Positions 1-9,712 are shown, counted from the stretch's first letter. The stretch is DNA of 33,992 bases from Nemertoderma westbladi (GCA_032718475.1 JAUCBJ010005748.1:1-33992); one strand, 5' to 3'. Notes: a model not told the origin generated them from the sequence alone. Numbers and translations: made by a program.

Positions 1-1297
1 ACAAGTTGCTCCGTGTGAGGAGTCCAGCAATAAGTTGCTCCGTGTGAGGAGTCCAGCAACAAGTTGCTCCGTGTGAGGGGGTCCAGCAACAAATTTCTTT
101 GTGAGGGGGTCCCCGGTCCAGAAACAAGTTGCACCGTGTGAGGGGGTCCAGCAACAAGTTGCTCCATGTGAGGTGGTCCAGCAACAAGTTGCTCCTTGTG
201 AGGGGGTCCAGCAACAAGTTGCTCCATGTGAGGGGGTCCAGCAACAAGTTGCTCCGTGTGAGGGGGTCCAGCAACAAGTTGCTCCGTGTGAGGGGGTCCA
301 GCAACAAGTTGCTCCGTGTGAGGGGGTCCAGCAACAAGTTTCTGTGTGTGTGGGGGTCCAGCAACAAGTTTCCGTGTGTGAGGAGGTCCAGCAACAGGTT
401 GCTCCGTGTGAGGGGGTCCAGCAACAAGTTTCTGTGTGTGAAGGGTCCAGCAACAAGTTTCCGTGTGTGAGGAGTCCAGCAACAGGTTGCTCCGTGTGAG
501 GAGTCCAGCAACAAGTTGCTCCGTGTGAGGAGTCCAGCAACAAGTTGCTCCGTGTGAGGAGTCCAGCAACAAGTTGCTCCGTGTGAGGAGTCCAGCAATA
601 AGTTGCTCCGTGTGAGGGGGTCCAGCAACAAGTTGCTCCGTGTGAGGAGTCCAGCAACAAGTTGCTCCGTGTGAGGAGTCCAGCAACAAGTTGCTCCGTG
701 TGAGGGGGTCCAGCAACAGTTTCCGTGTGAGAGGAGTCCAGCAACAGGTTGCTCCGTGTGTGTGGGGTCCAGCAACAAGTTTCTGTGTGTGAAGGGGTCC
801 AGCAACAAGTTGCCCCGTGTGAGGAGTCCAGCAACAGGTTGCTCCGTGTGAGGAGTCCAGCAACAAGTTGCTCCGTGTGAGGAGGTCCAGCAACAGGTTG
901 CTCCGTGTGAGGGGGTCCAGCAACAAGTTGCTCCGTGTGAGGGGGTCCAGCAACAAGTTTCTGTGTGTGTGGGGGTCCAGCAACAAGTTTCTGTGTGTGA
1001 AGGGGTCCAGCAACAAGTTGCTCCGTGTGAGGAGTCCAGCAATAAGTTGCTCCGTGTGAGGAGTCCAGCAACAAGTTGCTCCGTGTGAGGAGTCCAGCAA
1101 CAAGTTGCTCCGTGTGAGGAGGTCCAGCAACAAGTTGCTCCGTGTGAGGAGTCCAGCAACAAGTTGCTCCGTGTGAGGAGTCCAGCAACAAGTTGCTCCG
1201 TGTGAGGGGGTCCAGCAACAAGTTGCTCCGTGTGAGGGGGTCCAGCAACAAGTTGATCCGTGTAAGGAGTCCAGCAACAAGTTGCTCCGTGTGAGGC
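1..1297. repeat. 29/30-bp minisatellite in the last RagA intron
   Basis: About 43 tandem copies of a 29- or 30-bp unit that reads GTCCAGCAACAAGTTGCTCC followed by GTGTGAGGAG (29 bp) or GTGTGAGGGG (30 bp). The array starts before the window edge. Variant units (TTTCTGTGTGTG, TTTCCGTGTGTG) are interspersed and hint at higher-order duplication. Where units are exactly 30 bp a ten-residue open frame repeats ([10 protein letters not shown]); I read this as a by-product of the period, because 29-bp units break the frame. The array ends about 50 bp before the RagA exon acceptor, so it lies in that intron. Confidence 0.95.
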
Positions 1298-1346
1298 GGA
1301 CATTATTAATCTATATCTATTATTCTCTGGACCATTATTTTCATAG

Positions 1347-1608
1347 ATTTGAGAAGATTAGCAACATTATCAAGCAGTTCAAGTTGAGTTGCAGTAAACA
1401 GGCGGCCTCCTTTACGTCCATGGAGGTTCGAAACAGCGAATTCGCAGCGTACATCGACCAGTTCACCCCCCACACCTACGTGATGGTAGTGATGTCGGAC
1501 ACAACAATACCGTCCGCCGCTACTCAGATAAACATCAGGAACGCGCGGAAGCATTTTGAAAAAATCGAACTGCCACCAGATAGTCGGTCTCCTGCGTCCA
1601 AGTATTAA
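1347..1608 (+). CDS. RRAGA: Ras-related GTP-binding protein A/B (RagA/B), last coding exon
   Basis: The final 86 residues of a Rag GTPase of the RagA/B type. RagA/B pairs with RagC/D on the lysosome surface and recruits mTORC1 when amino acids are available. The exon opens with [17 protein letters not shown] and runs through [22 protein letters not shown] and [19 protein letters not shown], matching the C-terminal roadblock-type dimerisation domain of animal RagA almost residue for residue. The tail after HFEKIE is divergent. The acceptor is TTTTCATAG at 1338-1346; the first exon base completes a split Arg codon. The G domain lies upstream of the window. A retrocopy or pseudogene is unlikely because the acceptor sits exactly at the homology start and the frame is clean. 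Confidence 0.93.
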
Positions 1609-1611
1609 ACT

Positions 1612-1617
1612 AATAAA
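1612..1617 (+). promoter_or_regulatory. Poly(A) signal of RagA
   Basis: Canonical AATAAA beginning only 3 nt after the TAA stop, which predicts a 3' UTR of a few tens of bases. A second AATAAA-like site lies near 1669. Confidence 0.6.
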
Positions 1618-2327
1618 TTATTGTTATTTACTTAGCGACATTGATTGAACATATACAATGAATATTATTAATAAATATTAATATTATTATTATTGTATTT
1701 AAAATATTTGTCCGATTATCCAATTTATGTACAAATAATCGTGTCGGAACGAAATCCCAAGGATTTCGCCCAGCTATGTGATGTACCCAGGTTTTGTGGG
1801 GCCTTTATCTCGAACTGGAATTAAAATTAATTTAACATTTAAATGTGGTAAATTTTTTATTTTTCTGTTATCAATTAATTGATTTTCCGAATATTTTATT
1901 TTACAATAAACCCATATTTTTATTTGGGATATCCCGTATTGCAATTTAAATTGTCTTCATATATCCCATCATTTCATTGCCCCATTACTCTGTTATTTGA
2001 TTGGTTTGTCGCTTAGCCAATCACAGGAGCGTGGAGAGCGCCTGTAAAACCCTTTGGTATAAAATTTGAATATTTTGGAATATAACATTTTGTTTTTAGG
2101 CCATCGAGATGCTACTTACCACTTTGTGTATTAGAAACACTTTTGAAATGAATTATCATAATAGTTAATCTCGAAATTTAGTTTGTTTAATAGAGAACAA
2201 AAAATAGTTTCTTTATACTGGTAAAATACGGTTAGAGTACTACAGTATTAAATATATTATTCTAATAAAGTGTATTTATTGCCTTGTTGAATTATTAATT
2301 AATTGTCGGAATAGTTTATTTGTATAA
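1618..2327. other. AT-rich intergenic stretch with a possible orphan promoter
   Basis: No gene is seen. A short perfect hairpin (CGAAATCC-CAA-GGATTTCG) lies at 1750-1768. An inverted pair of CCAAT boxes (GATTGG at 1999-2004, CCAATC at 2017-2022) precedes a TATAAAA at 2058-2064. That is the layout of a CCAAT/TATA promoter, but no coding sequence follows on the + strand, so this is only a pattern match. Confidence 0.3.
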
Positions 2328-2886
2328 TACTGCACTGTGCTAGCCTAGCCGCACGGCCCCTTCATTCCAAAACCCAGTATCCCCAAATTTTTCATTTTGA
2401 GAAAAACGCAAAAGACTTCGGACCTTCTGCGATTGATGATCAAAGCTATGAAATGAGCCCAAAATTTGTCAGAACCAAGGGAAGCCATTGGTTAATTTAG
2501 CCAACCAATAAAAAACAGGAATCTATTTACCAGAATTTAATTATTACTCATAAAATGAGGCATTTGATATGAAACTTTTTGGAGATACTGGGTTTTGATA
2601 TGAAACGTTTTTTATGTATCTCCAAAAATCCAAAAAACTTCTCCAAAAATTTTTTGGCGAACCTTTGTTTCAATTAATTCAAGCCTTTTCGAACCTTTTT
2701 AAGACATTGTTCATCCATGCAAGCTGTTGTTTTCCCTTCGGTACAGTACATGATGCATGCCCACGAAGTTAAGACAATTCCGACCCGGACAATTCCGACC
2801 CTTCAAAGGGTCTAATGAAATTTTCATGGGTCGGAATTCATGCGTTGGAAATGTCCATAATACACACGCCTCACCTATACAAATTA

Positions 2887-2909
2887 GGGGGGGGGGGGGG
2901 GGGGGGGGG
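2887..2909. repeat. Poly(G) run of 23
   Basis: An uninterrupted run of 23 G on the + strand inside the TIR transposon; G-quadruplex capable and prone to length error. Confidence 0.95.
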
Positions 2910-3240
2910 TGATAAACTACGGACGGGCAGTTTAAAATGAATGGAATAGACACTGAATGTAAACCAAGGACCGGACCCGGTGGTACAAGGCTGCAATTAG
3001 CTGACAAAAATAAATTCACAATATGTGAAATATATTACATGTTGTTAGCTGTTAGTTGTTGTGGTATATATAACTTAAGAAAGATACTGTGTTTTGAATT
3101 ATAAAATACGTTCTTAAAATAGACAATATATTCATCGCAAAACCCAGTAACTCCCTCCATCAGTATTAATTTTTAGAACTGTCACAAGTTTGGACAACAC
3201 ATGATTGATGTTCCCATCAATGAATTTCCACAAAAACTTA

Positions 3241-3344
3241 CCAGTTAAGCTATTGGTTAAATTACACCAGTTAAGCTATTGGTTAAATTACACCAGTTAA
3301 GCTATTGGTTAAATTACACCAGTTAAGCTGTAGGTTAAATTACC
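3241..3344. repeat. 26-bp tandem repeat, four copies
   Basis: Units begin at 3241, 3267, 3293 and 3319 (CCAGTTAAGCTATTGGTTAA plus ATTACA). The first three are identical and the fourth has two changes. The unit is derived from a segment also found once near 2487-2505 in the same transposon. Confidence 0.92.
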
Positions 3345-3819
3345 CACGTTGTCTAAAATATGAATTTGTTTTCCGGAATTGAGTAATTGCTCATAAAATG
3401 GGGCATAGTCAGGTTTTGGCATACAATTTTTGGAGATACTGGGTTTTGTTATACGTAATTTTTATATGTATTTTCTATATAACTAGATCAGATACTGGGT
3501 TTTGAAATTTAAACATGTGCTAAAAATGGTGAGATACACGGTTTTGACAATTTCAAAAACCTATTTCCCCTTCTTCAAATGCTTAGAAACTTTACAGACA
3601 GACGCAGAACAGTTTCCTGATTCGAATGATATATAAAACTCATTTTTTGAAAAATTTGAGATACTGGGTTTTGGAATGAAAGGGCCGCACAGCGCAGTAG
3701 TGTTATAAATGAAGATGCCTCAGCCACATTATAAGGGTGCAAGTAGTGTCAAGTTTGTAAAATTAAATTATCTTAGTCATGCTATTATAAATTGCACTTT
3801 TATGTGTTTATGCACATGG

Positions 3820-4096
3820 TGTGGGGGCTACACATATCTGCTACCCGAAGGTAGGGGTGGGCGCTACTCCTATCTGCTACTCGAAGATAGGGGTGGGCGC
3901 TACTTCTACCTGCTACCCGAAGGAAGGGGTGGGCGCTACTCCTATCTACTACCCGAAGGTTTTGCTCCCAGTAATTCAACTGGTTCTCATTTTATCGACC
4001 CCAGTGAATGAAATACTGAGGGGACTGTGGCGGGGCTCGAACCTACAACCAATAGATTGTAAGCATGGCGCGTAATCCACCAAGCTAGCCCCACCA
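3820..4096 (-). mobile_element. tRNA-derived SINE with a Ceph-like core and a 36-bp tail repeat
   Basis: Read on the minus strand, the element starts near 4096 with a tRNA-like head: an A-box-like TAGCTTGGTGGA and a canonical B box GGTTCGAGCCCC, the two parts of an internal RNA polymerase III promoter. Next comes a core, GGGGTCGATAAAATGAG then ACCAGTTGA and ACTGG, resembling the conserved central domain of Ceph-type/MetaSINEs as I remember it. The 3' part holds about 3.5 copies of a 36-bp unit (GTAGCGCCCACCCC plus CTTCGGGTAGCAGATAGGA), at about 3826-3960. The head does not fold into a clean tRNA cloverleaf, so it is not a functional tRNA gene. Confidence 0.72.
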
Positions 4097-4910
4097 GTGC
4101 TTTATATGCTGTGTTAATAAACGGAAATTACGAGACAGGAGGGAGGAGGGGGGGGAGTTGACGCAAATCCCATCTGGGCGAATTAATATCTCGTCTCAAT
4201 GTTAAATTCTCAGTTTAGGGAAAGGAGCGTTGTTCTAACCAAAACAATAAACTAAAGTTAATAGAACATGTTACAGTTTTATTTTTGGGATTAATCGGTT
4301 GTTATTTGTATCCATTTTCCCTGGAGAGGGGTGGTTTTTCGTTGCCCCATTATCTGGACATTATACAAGATACAACCATAATGATTGGTGCTATTGAAGA
4401 AGATATCCTATTATGTTATAGTTTGCATACCGCGTCCTTGTCAATGTAATTTATTAATGTGATTGTTTTGTTTATTTTATGTAAAGATTTAATAACTGTG
4501 TCATATTATATAAATATGTATATTAGTTAACGCTTAAATAATTAGTTTAACTCGTAATTTATTGTGTATTAAATAAACATCCTCTCGGAATAATTAAGTA
4601 ATCAGTAAGTTTTGTTTCCGCTTTGACTATATCATATGATAGGTCAGGGGGTGGGAGTTTTGTCAAGGAATTTTCCGGAAATTTCCGCCAAAGTTATTTG
4701 ACCTATATTTTCCAAATCAAACATGCTGCAATTATTAGAGCACTATTTTTTTGGTGCTCAAGAACACTGCTTAAAGTATAAACCTAAATCTTGTATTCAC
4801 GAATTAATAAGAACAGCTGGACCTCTGATGTACATAATTTAGTTAAGACAATTCGACGAAGCCTTACAAATAAATTCGAACAAGAGGAATATCCTAATTT
4901 AGGACTTCGT
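4097..4910. other. AT-rich intergenic DNA with a solo satellite-unit fragment
   Basis: No gene is recognised. At 4218-4252 the sequence GGGAAAGGAGC followed by TTCTAACCAAAACAATAAAC matches, in reverse orientation, parts of the 68-70-bp minisatellite unit at 25.9 and 30.4 kb, with the middle missing. Confidence 0.6.
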
Positions 4911-4916
4911 TTTATT
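4911..4916 (-). promoter_or_regulatory. Poly(A) signal of the glyoxalase II gene
   Basis: TTTATT on the + strand, that is AATAAA on the coding strand, about 80 nt past the TAG stop. Confidence 0.6.
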
Positions 4917-4994
4917 GAGACAGCTCTTACTACTGTAGTTAGTATTATTCGACTTAATTGTTGCTGACTAGACAGTCACGTATTCATCTATATT

Positions 4995-6602
4995 CTAGAA
5001 CCGAATGTACTCGCAGCACTTGCACATCTGTACTGAATCAGTCTTGCGACTGGGCGACCTGCAGCACGGACTCTTTCCGGTGAACTCACAGCACTTGCAC
5101 ATCTTTACGGAGTCAGTCTTGCGACCGGGCGACTCACAGCACGGACTCTTTCCGGTGAACTCACAGCACTTGCACATCTTTACGGAGTCAGTCTTGCGAC
5201 TGGGCGACTCGCAGCACGTCCTCTTTCCGGGCGACTCGCAGCACTTGCACATCTGTACGGAGTCAGTCTTGCGACTGGGCGACCTGCAGCACGGACACTT
5301 TCTGGGCGACGTTTTAGGTTTCCGCGGCAAGACTTTATAGATATTAAAGTAATCCTTCTGCTCCCGTAGAATATGCAAGGCCTTCACAGGGTCCGAGGTT
5401 TCGCAATGCTTCAGTATATTGCGCTCATTGACCCTCAAAAAGGGATTGTAAGTTAGTTCCTCACCTATCGTAGAGGGGTTCGGTACCGGTGTGTTCGGGA
5501 AGTTTGCCGTGGTAACGTCGGCCTTAACCGGGCGTCGGAGGGTAGCAGCCTGCGCGTCTTTGAGTTTAATCTTCGTAGCTTTATTCCCCGGTTCAACGGC
5601 GAGCGAGAACTCGAGATTGTTGCAGGCGTACTCGTGTCCGGGGTAGACCGAAGTCGAGGGGTACAGTCTACCCAGCGCGTTCAGCGAGTAATACATCTGT
5701 TCCGCCGTTCCGTGGCCTTGTAGAAACGTTCCACACCCAGCCGTAAACATCGTGTCCCCGGTAAATACCGCGGGATTCCTTTCGCCGCTCGTCGTCTCCG
5801 CGTAGAAGCACATAGACCCGGAGGTGTGCCCGGGGGTCAGTAAAGCTGTCACTATTATTCCTCCTATGTTGAATATCTGTCCGTCTACAATCAGGTCCGT
5901 GACGTTCTCACAGTGTTCCCCGCAATAGCGAGGAACGTTTTGGGTCTCGGGGTTATCTTTGAGGAACTCATTACCTCCGGAATGATCCCTAAATTAAAAA
6001 TAATCGCATACATGGGAGCTGCTGGGCTCCATGAGCAGAGCATACAGTATGCCCACGGGTGCGGCATGGGCATGGGCGTACAGTAGGCTATACCCCAATT
6101 ACCGTCCTGAAATATTACAAGCAATTAATAATATGTTATACTGGCTACTGAATAAATATTCTAGAATTACATTAAGAAGTAAATATTAATTACTGGTTTA
6201 ATGATTAATGAAATAAATATTCTAAAAAAAATTAAATAATAATAATAATAATGTTCAAGGTAGATTCAACTCAGAAACATATTACAGTAATTACATATAT
6301 AACAATTAAAAAAATATATATTAGTATTACATCAATAAGTATGAAAGGCAATATACTGTAGTGTGCAGTGAAACTTTGTAAAGATTAAATAAATGTTCTA
6401 GAACATAAATACAGTAAGATGGATAGACTTACAAGTGATGATGAGTAATAAATACATGAGTTAGATTCCAGCCTTCCGAGTGTATAACCGTGAGTAAGGT
6501 GTGAGATTCTACGGGGTCAATGACCGCGCATTGATGTGTGTATGGGTCAGCCAATATGTACATGTAATTATCGCATATGGCGGGAACTGTTCTGATATCC
6601 AT
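4995..6602 (-). CDS. HAGH: Hydroxyacylglutathione hydrolase (glyoxalase II) with cysteine-rich repeat tail
   Basis: Two exons, 6602-6433 and 5988-4995, join in frame (TT|G Leu codon; donor GTAAGT, acceptor TTTAATTTAG) into 387 residues. The ATG at 6602 is the first in-frame ATG after a stop and has context CCCATGG. Glyoxalase II hydrolyses S-D-lactoylglutathione to D-lactate and glutathione. Metallo-beta-lactamase metal ligands are all present: THHHLDH (His54, His56, Asp58, His59), His111 in PGHTSG, Asp135 in FTGD, His175 in PGHEY. Arg265 and Lys268 in REQKDYF match the glutathione-binding Arg/Lys pair. Odd points: Thr144 and Leu146 stand where human has Lys143 and Tyr145, with a small insertion after them; residues about 200-230 carry an insertion; residues 286-387 are a novel tail with 21 Cys in four 25-residue repeats. 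No mitochondrial presequence is visible. Confidence 0.93.
5005..5320 (-). repeat. 75-bp coding tandem repeat in the HAGH C-terminus
   Basis: Four copies of a 75-bp unit encode CC(R/E)SP(S/G)RKTDSV then (Q/K)MCKCCE plus a six-residue linker. Cysteines sit at 290/291, 304/306/307, 315/316, 329/331/332, 340/341, 354/356/357, 365/366 and 379/381/382, with an extra one at 288. Copies are nearly identical in DNA, so the expansion is recent. Because the period is a multiple of three, the opposite strand is also open here. Confidence 0.9.
5989..6432 (-). other. Intron of the glyoxalase II gene
   Basis: A 444-bp AT-rich intron that splits the catalytic THHHLDH motif inside the Leu codon. It begins GTAAGT and ends TTTTTAATTTAG on the coding strand. 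Nothing else is recognised in it. Confidence 0.88.
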
Positions 6603-6821
6603 GGGAACTATTATTTTAACTATTTTTAACAATCATCCAGGTAGTGTTCATACAGTACCTACTGTACAGAACACAAGGCGTTTGTCTACACTATCATTGT
6701 TTTAATACTGTAATGTAATCTATGCAATAAAAGTCTATAGAATTTAACTGCAGTAATATTGTCATCGATTGACTAACATGCATTAATTACTATTCCATGG
6801 GTACTTTTGGTCATTTTTTTG

Positions 6822-7098
6822 GCCCATGTGTAGAATACTAGACTTTCTGCCGTTATATTTCACTTTGCAGTTACCCCCATGTGAAGAATATCAGGTTTTA
6901 ACCAAAAACACAGGTTACGGAAGGGCTGAATCTAACCAAAACAATAAACGAATTAGTATATGTACAGATTATAAAACAGAAATAAGCGCTATAAAACACT
7001 TAATAAAGATAAATTTAAAAATATAAAAAAATCTTCATTTAAAAAATTCCAATAAAAAGTCGACCGAAAAGTGAAATCCTGGTATTCTTCACATGGGC
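6822..7098. mobile_element. Short TIR element (MITE-like)
   Basis: The left end GCCCATGTGTAGAATACTAG (from 6822) is the inverse of the right end, CTGGTATTCTTCACATGGGC (ending near 7098), with a few mismatches. A third copy in direct orientation (CCCATGTGAAGAATATCAGG) starts at about 6876, so the element may be nested or rearranged. It has no coding capacity. Inside it, 6911-6951 matches the 68-70-bp minisatellite unit in reverse orientation. Confidence 0.6.
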
Positions 7099-7920
7099 GA
7101 TTTTTTGACTTTGACTTTTAATTTTTAATTTTAATTTTTTTGACTTTTATGACTTTTAGTTTTATCATGAGTCAAATAATTGTTCAAAAAGTGGGAACAC
7201 AGGGCATAGTAATAATGCCTGACAAACACTCAGCAATAGTTCACAGTGATAAAATGAGAAACGAACGCCGAGGTGAATTAGGAACGCTGTAATGGCTGTG
7301 AGTGTGTACACCGGTACACGTTGCATTAGAAAACGGAAATTTTTCTGTATACCTACAGTATGTAACTAATTAAAACTAAACGCCTCACTAAATTAACACA
7401 CTAACTACATTATTTGTAAATTTGTTTTTAATAATTCTAGAATAAATCTATAACAATTAGTTCGTAGGTATTTTTTAGGCTGGTTGATTTTATTTATCAA
7501 ATAAATGAATTGTTGTGGGGTGGGTAACGGCGAGTTAAATATATGTTATAGTACATTATGATAATGGTCTCCATAGCGAAAAGTTGTACTTTCCTATGAG
7601 TGACTGTAACAGAACAGAGATATACCATCATAAAATAAAACAGCGCCCCAACAGGAGATAACTGTTCAAAGTTCAACTTAAGCGGATTGATCGCGCTTTT
7701 AGACCTTTAACAGTTTAACCTGTTAATTTACGTGTCTTATGATGTCTGACAGCCCGTACAAAATATGAACACAGCCGAAACCAGTCTAGCGCGGCGTATG
7801 ACCCACCGGATGTGGGAGACTGAATTCTATGGCAGAGAGTGGGTAGGCTACTTTGTATTTATTCGATAGGCCTACATTATTCGATTATTTGATACTTTGT
7901 ATTGGCTGGTGATTTCGTCA
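7099..7920. other. Intergenic DNA, nothing recognised
   Basis: AT-rich sequence with low-complexity TTTAATTTTT runs at 7110-7160 and no convincing frame, RNA gene or repeat. Confidence 0.5.
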
Positions 7921-7980
7921 CTATAGCTCTGTACCAAAATAAACGCTTGTGTAGAGGGCGTAAATTGTATATGTTCTCCA

Positions 7981-8530
7981 ATCCCTCGAGATAATGCCAG
8001 CTTTAGAGAAGTTCGCGTATTGCACAAAAACGACACATTTTTGCCGCAAAAGCTTTAACACGGATTGTAAATAACCAAATTTCGAGAAAATGTTCACTTT
8101 CAGACATTTCACCCTCTAACTGCGGACTGGTGTAATGCGGACGCCGCTGCAGTTCTGTAAAGATGGAGTTTATGGTGAAGAAAGATGCTGCTACCGCATA
8201 GGCTGTATCTTTAGGAGTCGCAGAGTCGTCCACAGTTCCCCCATCTGCCGCTAGACGGCTAGATAGTGAAAACCTGGTGATACAGTAGATAACCCGGTGT
8301 TTGACACAGACGATGGCGTGGACGGACGTTCTACAAATTACGTGTCGTACTCGTAATGGTTGACCTGGGACTGGGCCCATCCAGATTTTGTTGGTGAAAA
8401 CCTGATTCTCCCAAAATTCGGGCGGAATATCCAGTCTTTTGACATCGATCTTTTGTTTTTTTTTGTATGCATCCGTTTCCGGGAGCTTCAACTTGGAAGT
8501 TATATCGTCAATTAAAGTTTTATAAAAAGT
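7981..8530 (-). CDS. Unidentified open frame, possible exon of an unknown gene
   Basis: A minus-strand frame stays open from about 8641 to 8003, with a second, overlapping frame down to 7921. The most protein-like part runs about 8500-8330 and includes KLKLPETDAYKKKQ, DVKRLDIPPEFWENQV and KIWMGPVPGQPLRV; the rest is rich in unlikely residues. Its upstream end has no ATG (the open frame begins at a GTG), so if real it is an internal exon. CAG|GTTTTC donor-like sites occur twice in it. I do not recognise a family. It could equally be a chance frame or a pseudogene in a locally GC-richer patch. Confidence 0.25.
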
Positions 8531-8697
8531 CAGTAAAAAGTAACACTGGAAGGAATGGTTTAAGTTCATTTTGTGCACCACTATCATGCAATCTCCTGTG
8601 ATTTTCCAGTTTAAGTACTGTACATTCCATTTGGCTATCACCTATTACCTACATAATAAGCCTTATAATAATTAATATAATGTGAATTTCATAATTA

Positions 8698-8785
8698 CTG
8701 GTTTGCAATATTAATATAATTTCTACGGTACAGATGTGGTATCTGTACCGTAGAAATCATACACGTATATAATATTGCAAACCAG
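8698..8785. repeat. 88-bp inverted repeat (hairpin) upstream of the DUF1295 gene
   Basis: CTGGTTTGCAATATTA at the left is repeated inverted as TAATATTGCAAACCAG at the right. Inside, ATTTCTACGGTACAGAT (8719-8735) pairs perfectly with ATCTGTACCGTAGAAAT (8741-8757) around a 5-nt loop. The arms differ by a bulge of about 10 nt. It looks like a tiny foldback MITE and sits about 125 bp before the next start codon. Confidence 0.85.
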
Positions 8786-8908
8786 ATACAGTCATTGCAG
8801 ATATAGATTCATTGCATTTTACTCTTTTAGCTTTCTTCTGTACTTCCACTTTACCCGTACTCTGGTACTGCCTGCCGTATTATACTACTGTATTAACAAA
8901 TTTTCGCC

Positions 8909-9712
8909 ATGGGGAACGCGGGTAGCATAAAATACAATTGGCAAATGGTCTGTATTTGCATAGGGATTGATTTCGGTGTGCAGTGGATCGGTTGGTTGTT
9001 CGCCTGCTCCTTGCGAACAGAACGTTTCTACGACATCACCGCATCAATAACCTTCGTAACAATAGCCTGGGTGAGTCTTATCCAAGATTTTTCGGCATAT
9101 AAGGTGGTCCAGGCCAGTCTGATAACCGTGTGGGCCTTTCGTCTGGGGTTGTATCTGGTCACACGGATTATAAACGACCAACAGGATAAACGTTTCGACG
9201 GCGTTCGAGACAACCCCGGCAAGTTCTTTATCTACTGGACAATCCAAGGCGTCTGGATTGCTGTTACTTTAGCTCCTACAATCATTATGAACGTGATGTC
9301 CATTGACACTGATTGGTTGACTGCTCCTGCTATTGTTGTCAGCGCCGTCGGCTGGTTGGTCTGGCTCATTGGTTTCTCTCTAGAGGCCGTCGCCGACTCC
9401 CAGAAGAGATCATTTCGCTCGGACCCCGCCAACGCGGGTGCCTTTATCTCCACCGGGCTCTGGTCCATCTCCCAGCATCCCAACTACCTCGGCGAGATAG
9501 TTCTTTGGTTCGGCCTGTACATCTCGGCAGCGGCACACTTCCGAACCTGGGAGTTCGTGTCCGTTTTGTCGCCAATGTTTGTCGCCTTCCTTCTCATTAA
9601 GGTGTCAGGTATTCCTCTGTTAGATAAAGCCGCTAAGATACGTTGGGGGGGCAACGGCGAATACGCACAGTACTGCGAGGAAACTAAAAAGTTGGTGCCA
9701 TGCGTTTGGTAG
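8909..9712 (+). CDS. DUF1295 / steroid 5-alpha-reductase-like integral membrane protein
   Basis: A 267-residue single-exon protein. The start has a strong context (GCCATGG). It carries about seven hydrophobic segments, near residues 12-33, 42-60, 66-84, 106-130, 138-160, 194-210 and 217-236. The family signature is SISQHPNYLGE (residues 186-196), followed by EIVLWFGLY, and then KAAKIRWG and EY near the C-terminus. This is the PF06966 family, related to the C-terminal domain of 3-oxo-5-alpha-steroid 4-dehydrogenases and to isoprenylcysteine methyltransferases. The HPNYLGE stretch is the expected cofactor-side motif, but the substrate of animal members is not known to me. It is full length for the family and the coding region is GC-richer than its flanks. 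A candidate AATAAA lies at 9878-9883. Confidence 0.9.
   Translation: MGNAGSIKYNWQMVCICIGIDFGVQWIGWLFACSLRTERFYDITASITFVTIAWVSLIQDFSAYKVVQASLITVWAFRLGLYLVTRIINDQQDKRFDGVRDNPGKFFIYWTIQGVWIAVTLAPTIIMNVMSIDTDWLTAPAIVVSAVGWLVWLIGFSLEAVADSQKRSFRSDPANAGAFISTGLWSISQHPNYLGEIVLWFGLYISAAAHFRTWEFVSVLSPMFVAFLLIKVSGIPLLDKAAKIRWGGNGEYAQYCEETKKLVPCVW

Larger units (their letters stand above)
2328..3703. mobile_element. Non-autonomous DNA transposon with terminal inverted repeats
   Basis: The left end (about 2351-2400, CGGCCCCTTCATTCCAAAAC then CCAGTATCCCC) is the reverse complement of the right end (about 3641-3688, ending TTTTGGAATGAAAGGGCCG). The match extends outward to ACTGC-CTGTGC on both sides, with a 14-bp insertion on the left. 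GATACTGGGTTTTG is repeated internally near 2583, 3433 and 3491, with variants near 3137 and 3530, like subterminal transposase-binding repeats. A diverged direct duplication links 2480-2610 with 3240-3460. No transposase frame exists, so the element would be mobilised in trans. No clear target-site duplication was found. Confidence 0.8.

Noticed and set aside
101-1059. Open frames with ten-residue [10 protein letters not shown]-type repeats
   Set aside because: They follow from the 30-bp minisatellite period, shift at 29-bp units, and lie in an intron.
2711-3019. Minus-strand proline-rich frame
   Set aside because: The proline run is the poly(G) tract read in reverse, inside a non-autonomous transposon.
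4030-4096. A functional tRNA gene on the minus strand
   Set aside because: The A and B boxes are good, but the T stem has a mismatch and no clean acceptor or anticodon arm forms; the SINE core beside it indicates a SINE head.
6602-6632. An upstream start extending HAGH by ten residues
   Set aside because: The codon at 6632 is TTG, and a stop (TGA) lies directly before it; the first in-frame ATG is at 6602.
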